Assembly (NCBI GenBank): GCA_025558075.1
Contig: JAHLKF010000017.1
Location: 248,001-312,000 of the forward strand
Direction of reading: 5' to 3'
From: Gaertneriomyces semiglobifer
Taxonomy: Eukaryota > Chytridiomycota > Chytridiomycetes > Spizellomycetales > Spizellomycetaceae
DNA length: 64,000 nt
The position numbers were made by a program, and so were the translations under genes. Below are positions 34,960 through 45,968 of this stretch, piece by piece. The notes under the pieces were generated by a model. That model had not been told where the DNA came from, did not search any database, and saw nothing but the letters and a program-made list of their open reading frames with translations. Each line of letters starts with the position of its first letter. The first letter of the stretch is position 1.

Positions 34960-35305
34960 GATTATGGCGGGCGATGCCGTCCTGAATTATTATCTCTATT
35001 ATGATATCGCACCGTCAAAAAATTCGGCCCGTCGTCGCACCGGAAGATGGCCTTATTTTTGTCCGATTAGGCTGTTCCCCGTCGCGCGTCGTTTTCCCCA
35101 GAAACTGACGCCATGCGGTTCACATGCGTGAACCGTATAACAGCTTAACAGCTCCTCACGCCAGGACAGGTTGGCGAGACCGTTGAAGAGACCCGCAGAA
35201 CGCCCTGCTACCGGCGGGCCCTGAACTACACAGCAATTTCGGTCTCACACAATACAGGAGGAAGTAAATGAGATGCACATTTGGCGATCCTTGTCTTGGT
35301 TTCTA
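34960..35305. other. Intergenic: promoter of PSD1, 3' end of PCID2
   Basis: About 350 bases between two genes on the minus strand. No gene, repeat or recognisable element is seen. Confidence 0.5.
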
Positions 35306-36901
35306 TCATGCCCCGGAATTGGCAGACGTCCGTCTCAACTGCCCTGGCAGCCGGCGCAAGACTGCATGAGACAGTCGCTTCTTTGCACCACGTTTCTTGG
35401 TTTGCGCTAGCTGGTATGGATTGGGGAAAGGGTGGTTTTTTGATACCACGCTGGCGGACAAATGTTAAACTCCGTCTTCAGTGGACCAGGTCGGTGATAG
35501 AGTACTCACACTACTCCTCTCCCGGGTAGCGTATATCCCTTCATGTAACCCTGAGAGATCATTGAAACCACTATGCTTTCGACTCCTATAATCGACATGT
35601 TCTCCACTCCGCCGAATCGACAAGCTCTTGAAAGAGAATTATAATCCAGTTGGGTTGTCGGCTGTTGCTGGTTCAACACAACCCAACTGGCAAATGGGAT
35701 GTTCATCACACTGGTATGATACCTTCAAACAGGCAAGGCACTCACACTCTTCTGAACAAGTTTCTGTACATTATCATCCTCGTGCGCATCTGCAGGTCGA
35801 AGTATGTTCCAAGCGCTGAGAAATATGCGCGATGCTGCTCCAACACTTGATCATAAACCCTAAAGTTCCCTTGCTTGTATGCGCCAATCAAAGGTCCAAA
35901 AATGTGGTGCAATTCAAATTGTTCCAGAAGCCGTTGGTGCGGTAGCACACCACGGACCATTCTCGCAACAAGCAAGAGAACAAAGATAGTTCTGCGATTC
36001 TGAAGTGCGGCAGCGTGGCAGTGTTCCAGTGCAAATGCTAAATGCTTCTCTGCCTGGCGAGACAATCAACCATTACAGTTTCTCGGTATCAAGCGAAAAC
36101 CCGCTTACCCCGCGGTACTTTTGGTACTGTAGTTTCAGTCGGCCAACCAGAAAGTGAAATGTGACTCGCTGGCTCATCGGGTACGAACCAAGGTCCAATC
36201 GCCGCTGATCAATTTGTCGAATCAGTTTGGTGCAAAGGTGCCATTCGTCAATGTTCGCATAAAACCGGAGAGCGATGTTAGCAATCACTAACGCCGCCGC
36301 TTTCGTCCCTTCGAAACCTGGTCTGTTTCAATAGTACGTTCAGTGCAAGATAGATGCGAGCAACGATCAGGTATTCCGTACCGATCCACCAAAATCAAAG
36401 ACATGAGCCATGAGAACCGATTTTGCAGATTTGTGTAAGTAGTCCCTTTCTTGCCCAATTTCTTCAGATATGCATCCCGTTGTACAGCTAGTTGCATGAG
36501 TCCTTCACATAATCGCTTCACTACCGGCACATGCCATGCCTTCGCGAAAACCGGTTGACAGAATTGTCTGCAGTGATAGCATGCTCGTCAGGCGGATAAC
36601 CGGGTCGAGCATTCTCAGCATGAACTCACGCGAACACCGAGGCGGCAACATCGTAGTAGTCACGTTCATCCGGGGTATTGAGGTAGTTGAGGAAAGACTT
36701 GACGTAGAGATCATAGGGTGACAGTATCGCTTGCTCAACCAGGTTGTCCAGTTGATCCTGCTTCATACGCTGAAGATCAGGTAAAAGCATGCCCACCCAC
36801 TCTTCCGTCATTAACAAGTCGGTAAATTCCGCCAAAGCTTCACCATCCTCACGGGCGATTGCCGCAGCTACTTGCTGAAGATACTCTGTTACTGCTGTCA
36901 T
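35306..36901 (-). CDS. PCID2: PCI-domain protein PCID2/Thp1 (TREX-2 complex)
   Basis: Exons in coding order 36901-36630, 36567-36382, 36322-36109, 36053-35746, 35686-35510, 35450-35306; 433 aa. Helical repeats lead into a C-terminal PCI/winged-helix domain. Family marks: AYLKKLGKKG, LHLC-like WHLCTKLIRQID, MSQRVTFHFLVGR, AEKHLAFALEHCH, RMIMYRNLFRRVW, GVESIVVSMISQGYMKGY and VVSKNHPFPNPYQ. Introns are all 55-62 bp. Human and yeast homologues bind SEM1/Dss1 and Sac3/GANP in TREX-2 and couple transcription to mRNA export. SEM1 is encoded 12 kb away in this window. Its start is 270 bp from divergent RRP36. Confidence 0.93.
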
Positions 36902-37171
36902 GGTGCTTCACAAGCGTCCTGTGAGGGACTCGAGCTACAGGGCTTGTACTTCCACGTATATAGGCGTCGGCAATGCCTTTTGATCCGCAACTGATCGGCT
37001 ACTCCGGTTAGCGCTAGCAGCGATGTGCATATGTGTTATAGTTTCCGTTGTGGCCGTTTCGCAGGGTCGTGTTGAAATTGAGGACCGAGGTGTTTTTGGC
37101 AAAACTGCCACAGTGCGCCTATTTTTTTAACTTTTAGCGCTAAAACACTACTTTGGTCATCCCGCATAACT
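36902..37171. promoter_or_regulatory. Bidirectional promoter region, PCID2 / RRP36
   Basis: 270 bases between divergent starts. A TTTTTTTAACTTTT tract lies about 45 bases before the RRP36 ATG, followed by TTAGCGCTAA, a perfect 10-base palindrome at about 37134-37143. Its role is unknown. Confidence 0.4.
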
Positions 37172-38469
37172 ATGGCGCCCGTCTCTAAGGGAAAAGGGGG
37201 GCGGAAACCTTCGGCGACCTCCAGAAAGCCGTTGCCGAAACGTGTGGAGCCCTTGCACGAGAGTTCTGGATCGGATTACGACGATGAAGACATGGAAGAG
37301 ATAGACGAAGCCACTATAAGGGCCATGAAACGAATGCAGTCGTTCGATCAGGATATGGAAGGGCAAGAGTCAGACACTAGCGCTCAGCACGCTTCTGATG
37401 ATGAACATAGTAGTGACGCTGGGGTGGACGACTCAGAAGCCGACAGTGAAGACTATGAAAACTTGGAAAGTTCTGAAGACGAGGGTGACTCCGATAACTT
37501 AGATGAGGACAGCGAGCAGGACGACGATGCGGATGGAGATGAGGAGGATGCAGACGCTAAGCTTGCGGCCATTAAAGCACAGTTGTCTGAGATTCCCTTC
37601 GACCAGTTACTGGAAATCCAACAAAAGCTTGGGTTAAAGGAATTTCATACCAATTATCGTAAGAATCAAAAAGAAACGCTGAAAGAGGATGACGACGAAG
37701 ACGGAAATAAAGCTATCAACACCAAGTTTAAGAAAACGGCGGACGATTTTGGCAAGGGGAAGGGCAAGGTGGAGAAGAAGAATGTGGCTTCAAAACCGGC
37801 CAAACGTAAAGACAAGAACGCACCAATGGAACTGACGTCCAAGCGAGCCGTTACACGGCGACGACAGGTCGTCGAACTACCCAAAAAGGTAGCGTTCAAA
37901 TTCGCTTGCAGTACTTGCTGAGCAACTTGAGTTGGAATTGGTGTCACTAATCCGGTCAAACCAGAAAACACGGGATCCCCGTTTTGACCCAATGGCAGGG
38001 AAACTGAACGAAGGGCTGTTCAACCAATCGTACGGGTTCCTAAAAGACTATCAAAAGGATGAAATTGAGATGCTGAAGAAGCAGATCGTGTCGGAGAAGG
38101 GAGAGGCCGAAAAAGAGAAGCTTCAGAAAACACTCAAGAGTATGCAGTCAAGAATACAGCAGCGTGAACGTGAGGATAAGCGCAAAGAGATCGTTAAGAA
38201 ATGGAGAAAGAATGAAGAAGAATTGGTAGCTCAGGGTAAAAAGCCTTGGCAACTCAAGAAGTGTAAGTTGGTGTATTCCTGGCAACTGCGTTTGCTGTTC
38301 TTAATCACTATTTCTCCATACAGCGGATGTCAAGAAGCTGGAATTAGTAGAGAGGTACGAGTCCATGAAGAAAAAGGACCTCAACAAATTCTTGGAAAAG
38401 CGCAGGCAAAAGAATGCAGCCAAAGAGAAAAGATTCATGCCGTATGCGCGGCGAAGCGCCGACAAGTAG
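37172..38469 (+). CDS. RRP36: rRNA biogenesis protein RRP36
   Basis: Exons 37172-37888, 37965-38262, 38324-38469; 386 aa. The N-terminal half is very acidic (DSEDYENLESSEDEGDSDN). The conserved C-terminal domain has RKDKNAPMELTSKRAVTRRR, KKTRDPRFDPMAGKLNEGLF and SYGFLKDYQKDEIEMLKKQI, with a basic end (LNKFLEKRRQKNAAKEKRFM...PYARR). It is a nucleolar factor needed for early pre-rRNA cleavage and 18S production. Intron 1 is 76 bp and intron 2 61 bp. It converges on NOP16, another nucleolar factor, with 98 bp between the stops. Confidence 0.95.
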
Positions 38470-38567
38470 AGGCCTTGTGCACCACGTTTGCATCTACTAC
38501 ACTCATAATTTATTATCCGGCACCAAATATATATGTCCCAAAAAAAAGCGATGCAACGGCAGATTTA

Positions 38568-39206
38568 TTAGTCTTTGTTGATTAGCTTCTCAATCTTTTT
38601 GCGTAGTTGTCCTTCGCTCAGTTGATATCTGTTGAGTTTGATATCCCGGGCCATTTTTGCATAATCCAGCCCGTACTTTCTCATTAGGTCGCCAAATACC
38701 TTGGATTCCTGTTCTGAAGCGTGACGTTCAACTTTAGCAATGTTCTTCGCTTGCTCTTCCATTATCCCAACAATCGAGGTTGACGGCTGGGGTTTGAATA
38801 GAGGTAGCCGTCGCGACGACGGATTAGTTCCGATAGCAGTTATTCTCGCATCCACTTCAATAGGCCCGTTTACTTCAACATCATAATTTTCTGGTAATTC
38901 ATCGTCGTTTGATGAGTCACCACTTGATGGTGTTGGTGCGTCTATCGTTCTCCATTCCACCTGTTCCCTCAATTTTCGCTCGGCCTCCATCCGTTCCTCG
39001 TTCCCGTGTTCCGTACCACCCGCCTGACCATTCAGGTTGGCGATAAGGCCAAGCTTCTCGTAGTTTTGTTTCAGTGTCAATTTTTTGTCCCAATGCTTTC
39101 GAATAAGGTCGTTCATGATGTGCGGGACCTTGTTGGGATTGGCATTTTTCCGTACTGTCTTGCGAGACGGATTTTTGATTGTTTTACGTGCGCGAGGGCG
39201 GGCCAT
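38568..39206 (-). CDS. NOP16: Nucleolar protein NOP16
   Basis: Single exon, 212 aa. The start MARPRARKTIKNPSRKTVRK, the block LIRKHWDKKLTLKQNYEKLG and the C-terminal YGLDYAKMARDIKLNRYQLS...GQLRKKIEKL are the NOP16 signature. It is a basic nucleolar protein of 60S pre-ribosomal particles. The central region is acidic and variable. Confidence 0.95.
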   Translation of the reverse strand: MARPRARKTIKNPSRKTVRKNANPNKVPHIMNDLIRKHWDKKLTLKQNYEKLGLIANLNGQAGGTEHGNEERMEAERKLREQVEWRTIDAPTPSSGDSSNDDELPENYDVEVNGPIEVDARITAIGTNPSSRRLPLFKPQPSTSIVGIMEEQAKNIAKVERHASEQESKVFGDLMRKYGLDYAKMARDIKLNRYQLSEGQLRKKIEKLINKD

Positions 39207-39635
39207 TTTCTTTGTTTTCTCTCTGCACTCGCTACGTCCTTCTTCTCCTTCTTCCTTTTTTGCTTCCGTTCCTGCAGCTTTTCACAAGAGTTCGTCAACT
39301 GTTTATCGACGGACGCGAAGCTTCGTTTGTCCCAAAACAAACCATGGTCATGTGACCGTAGCGTTACGTAAGCGTCACCGAGGGAACTACTGATTTGTGA
39401 CAGGAGCATTTCGCAGAACAAACGTCGGCCACGAGGATGAACGACCACAACCGACCATCGCTCTAGGAACGATTGAATTAAACGAGAAACGAAGAGCAGC
39501 AGAAACTACGGTGGGCGAGTGCAGCTGCCAGTGGAAAGAAGAGAATTCGAATCCAGTGGAGTGCAAGAAGCGAGTAACTTAAAGTAAAAGAACATCCCTG
39601 TCGCACGCTGTGCTTTATATTCCCTCACGTACAAA
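39207..39635. other. Divergent intergenic region, NOP16 / SPF30
   Basis: About 430 bases containing both promoters. A frame at 39397-39582 has no domain. A GAATTCGAATCC stretch at about 39542 resembles a tRNA B box, but no cloverleaf can be drawn around it. Confidence 0.5.
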
Positions 39636-40394
39636 ATGGCTCAAGAACTTGCTTCGTACCAATTCCAGCTTTCACAGGTCACTGAGGCCCTGGAAAAAGA
39701 TCCAGAAAATGGGGACTTGACGAAATTAAAAGATGATTTGACCGAGTTGATAAACTTATATTCAAATTTGGTGCAACAACAGCGGCAGGCGAGTACATCT
39801 GGTACTGAAGCAAAAAAACGAAAAGCCGGTGCTGACGAATCTGGGGATGGTGATGGAGGTGGCACCGCTTCAAAACCGTTTGCGCCCTTGAAACGTTGGG
39901 AAGTTGGCCAAACTGTGATGGCCAAATACTCGGCGGATGGCAAGTTTTATGAGGCCATCATCGAAACTGCGCCAGACGTGGACAGCAGCGATGGACTTTA
40001 CTCGGTGACATTTTTGGGTTACGGAAACTCGGAAGCAGTCAAACCGTCTGACATCAAGCCATCCAAGAATGCTGCAAAGCAGTCAACTGCTGTTGCCGTC
40101 CCGCAGACAACACTCACAAAGGCTGCCACACAACCGCCACCGAAGAAAAAAAAGGCACACCGCGGTGAGCGGGCACCTTCCAAAAAAGAAAAGGAGCAAG
40201 TGGAGAAGCAACAGGCCTGGCTTGCATTTGCTACTGGCGCCAAAGGGAAAAAGAAGGCTGTTGCGCCGCTGAAAAAACCGAGTATTTTTGCCACACCAGA
40301 TGATCCGAATGCAAGAGTAGGCGTAGTCGGCAGTGGGAAGCCAATGACGAACTTTCAGCAACGAGGGAAGCACATCTTCAGTGTTGATGACTGA
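39636..40394 (+). CDS. Survival motor neuron-related splicing factor SPF30 (Tudor)
   Basis: Single exon, 252 aa. An N-terminal coiled-coil-like helix (LSQVTEALEKDPENGDLTKL) is followed by a Tudor domain at about residues 85-145: WEVGQTVMAKYSADGKFYEA, IIETAPD and YSVTFLGYGNSEAVKPSDI, with the aromatic residues that bind symmetric dimethylarginine of Sm proteins. The C-terminus has KPSIFATPDDPNARVGVVGS and GKPMTNFQQRGKH, a conserved SPF30 tail. The protein helps assemble the U4/U6.U5 tri-snRNP into the spliceosome. Lys-rich linkers separate the parts. Confidence 0.93.
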   Translation: MAQELASYQFQLSQVTEALEKDPENGDLTKLKDDLTELINLYSNLVQQQRQASTSGTEAKKRKAGADESGDGDGGGTASKPFAPLKRWEVGQTVMAKYSADGKFYEAIIETAPDVDSSDGLYSVTFLGYGNSEAVKPSDIKPSKNAAKQSTAVAVPQTTLTKAATQPPPKKKKAHRGERAPSKKEKEQVEKQQAWLAFATGAKGKKKAVAPLKKPSIFATPDDPNARVGVVGSGKPMTNFQQRGKHIFSVDD

Positions 40395-40540
40395 ACAATG
40401 GGTGTTGATGAACACCAATACCAAGCTTGGCCACAGGTCATCAATCAGTTGGCACGATTGCTTTTTAGGTGTCTGCCTGCTTCGGGTTTGCTTTGTACAT
40501 ATGCTGATAATAATAATACTGCCCTATGCGCCGCTTGCAG

Positions 40541-42477
40541 CTACGCGTGATTCAACGCCTGGTCAAAGGCCACTTTGAGCACCTCTAAATCCTCCAAACC
40601 TACGCTAATTCGAATGAGTCTAGTTTCTACTCCGTAGCTGCGTGCCCAGTCTAACTCTCCATAATGTGCTATAATGGTGTAGGGACACCCTAAAGTAAAG
40701 TTTGTCCCCAACGAAGGCCCTTTGGCGATATTCAACACATCAAAGAACCGTTGCGCGGCATCATCACTATGCAAGATTACTGAAAACAAGCCACCGTAGC
40801 CGTACCTTCCCTGCGCATTCGGCCGTGCATGATCGTGGTACAGGCTCGAGTCAACGTACTTTGGATAATATATCGTCTTAATCTTCGGATGCGGTTGGAG
40901 TAAATCGCACAGCTGTTCTGCCGTCTGATTGATACGCGCAATTCGATTCCGAAAACTGCGCGAATTACGCTCAAGGAATACCGCATCTCGCGAAAACAGG
41001 TTGTCCTCGTACAGCAAATGCATCGCCGCTTTCATGGCCGCGTAATGTGGTGACTGCGGATTCAGAACGGCACTGCCACCCATGACATTGCTATCGCCGC
41101 TGAAAATCTTGGTGAGACTGGACACTACCATGTCCGCCCATTTCAACGCATGCACGTTGACAAAATTGCCCACGGTTTCATCTACGACAATCAAGAACCC
41201 GTGCTGGTCCGCCAGTGCCCTCAGCCGCGCTAAGTTGGGTGTCCGCAAAAGAGGGTTCGAGGGAAATTCGCAAAAAACCGATGATATATCTTCGGCAAGT
41301 AATATACGTACTTCTAAATCATCCAAATCCCCTTGTGTCCCATGTCCGAGAAAATGAACTCCCGGTCCAAACTTTTCCTGTATCTTCAACGTATCTAGGT
41401 AAGGAAAACCATACTGAACGCTCTTCAAGTTGGGTCGCATATGTCGTACGACGCGATGAGCGTTGTATATAGCGCTCATGCCCGTTGGAAAGAGAAACAC
41501 ATCTTCTTCTGATACTCCGCCAATGCCACGCTGCTGTCCGACATCCTTCATGACTTCATTTTCGTCACCCAGGACTCCAGCAATGCGTTTGCGCAATGCC
41601 ACTTTAGCCTCTTCCGCTAGCCGTGGATCCAGATTGCGTCCAAAACGCTCTTCTACAAACAGATCCTGTTCGCCTCGCGCTGCTCGCCTTTCCGTCGTGG
41701 TAGCAAGATCTTGCTGTGATTGTTCACCGTATGAACCGACGCGATATCGAGGGTTTGCTGCTCTAACACCAGGCATGGGCGTGGCGAATTCCTTGGCATG
41801 TTCGTTGGCTGTCAATAATTTCATACAATACTCAGCAAAACGGGAGCTTAGGCCCTCCCCTGAATGCTGCCAAAAGGATTTCGCAATCCCTTTGGCTTCC
41901 GCGGGGAAAAGAACAATGTATAACGACACGGTAACCGCGAATGCTGTTGTCGGATCATCAGCTTGGGGTGAATATGGGTTGTGTGTGGTCTGGATGGCGA
42001 ATTCGGCTATGCGAATCTTTGATGGAGGGTGTCGCGCCGGCACTTTGAAGTGGTTCACAATGAAGTCTCTGCATTCAGAGGCAACTCTTCGTGAGGGGAA
42101 CGGTAAGCATGTCTCATTTGACATCGCAAACTTTCGCTCACAGTATGCGATAACCTGAGGTCCCACAAACATGATCCGAGTTAATGTCAAACTAAGAGCC
42201 ATCTTGCAAAGTGACTGCTCACATTCTGAACCTCTTCATGATAAACGAAGCGTGGGTATCCACTTCGTAACGCAGAGAGAACTCTCGCTTCTCCTTCTTC
42301 GTACGCTACATTGTCGGCCCAAGTGGGAAGGGTAACCGATACAGCTGTAACCAGAGTAATAAGGAACACTGTATCTGACCGTTCGCCTCTTGCAAATGAC
42401 CTACCATGTGGGGTATTCTCTGGGATAGGGGTGCCTAGCACTGTGGGATATGTGGCCAGCGGTTCGCTACGTGACAT
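40541..42477 (-). CDS. Cystathionine gamma-synthase, fungal type (Str2/Met-7)
   Basis: Exons in coding order 42477-42405, 42344-42223, 42154-40541; 602 aa. The N-terminal half is the fungal-specific extension (TPHAVSVTLPTWADNVAYEE). Then comes the PLP-dependent transsulfuration fold: FLFPTGMSAIYNAHR, FPYLDTLKIQEKFG, FCEFPSNPLLRTP, VVDETVGNF, and the PLP lysine in VVSSLTKIFSG. It ends ETRLIRISVGLEDLE. It joins an O-acyl-homoserine with cysteine to make cystathionine on the way to methionine. The first intron lies inside an open frame and is invisible unless the family TPHAVSV motif is compared. The second removes a possible false ATG. Confidence 0.95.
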
Positions 42478-42803
42478 GAATGTACCGCTTCGAATACCAA
42501 GTGAAGCTAGCTCCAAACGTACTGGGTGCTATCCAGCCTTTCCTACTACTAGCAATCAGGTGAGTTGTCGAATCTGGTACGGTCTTCGGTGTGCAAGGAG
42601 GGCAATGCATGTGCAGCACGCGAAAGACCTCAAGTGCTCAACGTTCCTTGCGTCCGTTAAGTCTCAAAAAGCAGCAGACTGCAACTACCATTTAACTCCT
42701 CGTAGCTCCCTACGCCGGGAATAAGACGGACTCGTACCTGCATCCTTCTTGTCGTATCGATCAGTAGACCCTTTCCCAGTCACGGTCTGAACCTATCCTT
42801 AGT
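42478..42803. other. Divergent intergenic region, cystathionine gamma-synthase / PCBD
   Basis: About 330 bases between divergent starts. A frame covering 42311-42724 on the plus strand is antisense to STR2 exons and not supported. No element recognised. Confidence 0.5.
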
Positions 42804-43338
42804 ATGCAGTTCATATCTCGCATGGGCCTCAAAGCACCAAAGATGTCTATCACCACATTGCACTCTACCCTGACTTCTCGAACCTATGCACCTTCCATTG
42901 CGACAACACGTACAGGCTCCTCATCGTTGTCTACGCTCAGTACTGCAACTGTACCGCCACCGGTGAAACTTACGGAAGCCGAGCGGCAAACAGAGCTGTC
43001 TGGGCTGAAAGGATGGAATTTGATGAACGATAACGGGAGAGAGGTGATCAAGAAGAGCTTCAGATTTGAAGACTTTATTGAGGCATTCGGCTTCATGAGC
43101 CAGGTTGCCCTGATGGCAGAGAAGATGGATCATCATCCAGAGGTTTGCTGCTCTGTGTTTTTTGTTCTCGTAACATATCCGAAAACTCACACCTGCAAAT
43201 TGGCACTAGTGGTTCAACGTTTACAATAAGGTGGAGATTGCCCTCACCACCCACGATTGTGCCGGTCTGTCTATGCGTGACATCAAACTGGCAAAGTTCA
43301 TTGACCAGATTTCAAAAGCCAAAGTGGAGAGCGTTTAG
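42804..43338 (+). CDS. Pterin-4a-carbinolamine dehydratase
   Basis: Exons 42804-43142 and 43210-43338; 155 aa. The catalytic core includes [39 protein letters not shown] and the signature [20 protein letters not shown] followed by H-DCAGLS. It dehydrates the 4a-hydroxy-tetrahydropterin formed by aromatic amino-acid hydroxylases. The first about 45 residues are Ser/Thr/Arg-rich without acidic residues, suggesting mitochondrial import. Internal ATGs at codons 7 and 14 could be used instead. Confidence 0.93.
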
Positions 43339-43668
43339 GTGGAGATTCAGTGCGGAGAATTGGAATAGACTAGATAACATAGGACAGATAACGTGCCTGC
43401 TGTACAATCAAGGTATCAAGATTACTCGCTAAGAGTTGCGTATTTGACTTTAGTACTGCTTTATGTTAGGTTACAAGTATTCGCTTTTACTTTGGCATTT
43501 CCCGCACTTGTGCATGCCAGCCAATGCGGATCAATAGCTTTCCGCGAAAGCACTCTGTCATCAAACGTATATAAAATATCTACATAGGGGAGTCTGCTTG
43601 CCACTGATCACTTCGTCGGCCACGGTATCAAACCATAAGCGACGAAACCCGACCACAGTGACCAGGAC
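43339..43668. other. Intergenic between convergent PCBD and WWE-RING genes
   Basis: About 330 AT-rich bases containing two 3' ends. No gene or repeat is seen. Confidence 0.55.
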
Positions 43669-44196
43669 TCAGAAGTTCACTTTGCGGAAGCAGACCGGAC
43701 AGGCCCCACGCAAGCGCACGTAACAACTAATGCAGTCGCGATGAAAGTAGTGTCCGAAGCAAACGGTGAGCTTAACCACATCCTTTCCCACTGGAATATC
43801 GGCGAGGTCCTGTTCATCGAACCTCTCCTGGCATATAACGCACCGATCTCCTTCAGTGAGAACGGTACGCGTGACGACTTGAATTCCATCGTTCTTATCT
43901 CGCCTTCTAGCAGGTCGCAGGGTTCCCGTCTGATTGTTCACTTGATAGAATTTACGGTTCGCGTGGTCAAACAGAAAACTGTACTGCTTTGGGCATAGCG
44001 AGAAATACGGGCCTATGTTCAGCTTTGCCGTCGGTGCTTTGGCTTGGTAGCGTTGTTCCAAGTGCGCAGCGGTGGGTATGTCGTACGGAATCCACTGTGA
44101 GCCAAGTTCGTTGAATGAAAACATACGCTCCTACAAGGTGCTTCCCTATCAGCTTACCTGTTCAGGGTGAGGTGACCACTCCCATTGGTAGTCCAT
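43669..44196 (-). CDS. WWE-RING protein, putative poly(ADP-ribose)-directed E3 ubiquitin ligase
   Basis: Exons 44196-44158 and 44094-43669; 154 aa. Residues 1-70 form a WWE domain: WEWSPHPEQWIPYDIP, LEQRY, YFSLCPKQYSFLFDH, KFYQVNNQTGTLRPARR. A RING finger follows: CVICQERFDE, then CFGHYFHRDCISCYVRLRGA and CPVC. WWE domains of this type read iso-ADP-ribose, and RING domains recruit ubiquitin E2 enzymes. The order (WWE then RING) is the reverse of animal RNF146. The 63-bp intron was preferred to a 27-bp alternative because it restores the second conserved tryptophan in spacing. Targets are unknown. Confidence 0.8.
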
Positions 44197-45181
44197 GTCT
44201 TTTGCAGATACGCGAACTTGCAAACACATCCCGCATGCAAGGACCTGGTCCTACAGATTGCATCGGTTTTAATACGCAAGCGCATGTTGTTTATTAAGTG
44301 CTCAGACGCCTTACCACATTGATAAAGGAACAATCGTCACATGCCCAAAACGCCGTTTCGGTGAATGAGGAATCGGTCCTTTCAGTGCGACGACGACGCT
44401 TGAAGGGGACCAGACAAGCGAAGATGTTGGGCATATGTGGGTTCCCGTTAGGATTATATAAGTCAATTGCCGGAGGGCGAGCGAGCGAGCAACCCCCGCC
44501 TGTCAGAGCAGAGATGTTAAGGTGCTCCCCCTGAGGCCGTGTTCTGTAAATCTTTCGCGAGCACTAATTTGCAATTGGGCTTGGACACTTTACGAGACGA
44601 GTACCCTGAATTTTTTTGCAATCAAGTCTGCGGATCGGCAGGCTAAGGCGCAGGCATGCCGTCCTGATACGGCCTTACACAGTCTGCCTGAGCAATTTCT
44701 TTTACGTACACAGATTGCCAGCAGCCCGCGTGTGTCGCAGTCAATCCCATCACCCGCATCAATGGAAAGTCTGCGAGTGTATGCAAACCTTAGATATGGG
44801 ACCATTAAGAAACTCCGTCACACAAAATGCATAGAGTCAAAAGAAGAAGTCTATCTCACGCAACAGACACAATGCAGTAACCTTCCAATGCTTTGGATGC
44901 TTCTGCAGTTTCATCCAAACTTATTAACACGCAGCGTCGGTTTGGCGACGACTGACGCGTCGGGAAACACGCGTTCTGAACCCTAGTTCGCTTATGTAAC
45001 ACTGATGACTGTGCCACTCGTAATTTAGCATGTGGGAATTGTGGGGCAACTTGGCCAATTTGCCGCCGCTAAAAAGATTGCCACGGACGACGACGAACGA
45101 CTGACAGCGACAGGCAACGACGACGAAAGACGGCGAACGAGAGGAACCCCAGCAGTCCTAGATCCACAAGCATCACACACA
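44197..45181. other. Divergent intergenic region, WWE-RING / cytochrome b5
   Basis: About 985 bases. The longest frame (44522-44986) starts at GTG, contains no recognisable domain and has composition like random sequence. GGGCGAGCGAGCGAGC at about 44475-44490 is a short GC-rich repeat. A small unrecognised gene or noncoding RNA is possible. Confidence 0.5.
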
Positions 45182-45771
45182 ATGACAGAAGTACGGACAT
45201 TCGATTGGCCAGAGATCGCTGCCCACAACACCAGAGATGACCTGTAAGTTGTAGGGTGCAGCACTCCCTCAGATCACCTGCAGCGAGCGCTAATGCGTCT
45301 TTACCTTTTGCTTTGCTTAGCTGGATGGTGGTTGACGGAAAGGTCTACGACTGCACAAAGTTCTTGGATGAGCACCCTGGAGGCGAGGAAGTCATGATCG
45401 AGCAAGCAGGTGCGTGTAGATGGAATGAGTCCACACGTGCGCTTGTCCTTAAGAGTCTCTTGCTTGTAGGTCAGGATGCTTCGGAAGCATTCGATGAGAT
45501 CGGTCACTCCGATGATGCTCGCGACTTGTTGAAAACCATGTACATTGGTGATTTGAGCAGCACGGCCGCTCAAGCAAAGGCTCCTAAAGCTGCCCAAAAG
45601 CCCCTTACAACCGCCAACCAGAATGGATCGCCATCGTAAGTTTCGGTTAAGGGGAGAGGTTAGCTGGGTGTCCAAGCTAACGTCGCGTTTTATAGGTTCA
45701 TGTTCGCTTTGGTGCCCGTATTCGCTGTGGTCGCATTTGCAGTTTACAAGTACCTCGAACGCCAACACTAG
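45182..45771 (+). CDS. Cytochrome b5, tail-anchored
   Basis: Exons 45182-45243, 45321-45409, 45470-45635, 45696-45771; 130 aa. The heme domain has [11 protein letters not shown], the first axial ligand in [11 protein letters not shown] (His39) and the second in [10 protein letters not shown] (His63), with the usual 24-residue spacing. A Lys/Ala/Gln linker leads to one hydrophobic C-terminal helix ([18 protein letters not shown]), typical of a tail anchor in the ER. It passes electrons to desaturases, sterol enzymes and similar. Confidence 0.96.
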
Positions 45772-45968
45772 AATAATAATGGGGCCATGAAGTACGTCCT
45801 AGTATTTATAATGGACAGAGAGAAATACGGTGATGTGCTTGATGTATACCATGTATTTGAATTTTTGAGCAATTTAATATATCCTTTGTATTTACAACAA
45901 TACCGCACGTAAACCATCTGCTGAGAAGCATAAAGTGGCGGGACGAAGAAGTCGCCGACGCACATTCG

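Noticed and set aside
39535..39560. Possible tRNA B box (ATTCGAATCC)
   Set aside because: No matching A box or cloverleaf stems can be formed upstream.
41463..42158. 231-codon plus-strand frame across the cystathionine gamma-synthase gene
   Set aside because: It lies opposite the conserved coding exon; open antisense frames are expected with this codon usage.
44131..44157. 27-bp intron alternative in the WWE-RING gene
   Set aside because: Its product would insert 12 residues between the two WWE tryptophans; the 63-bp intron gives normal length and motif spacing.
44522..44986. 154-codon frame as an unknown gene
   Set aside because: It has a GTG start, no domain, and no supporting splice partner; composition looks noncoding.
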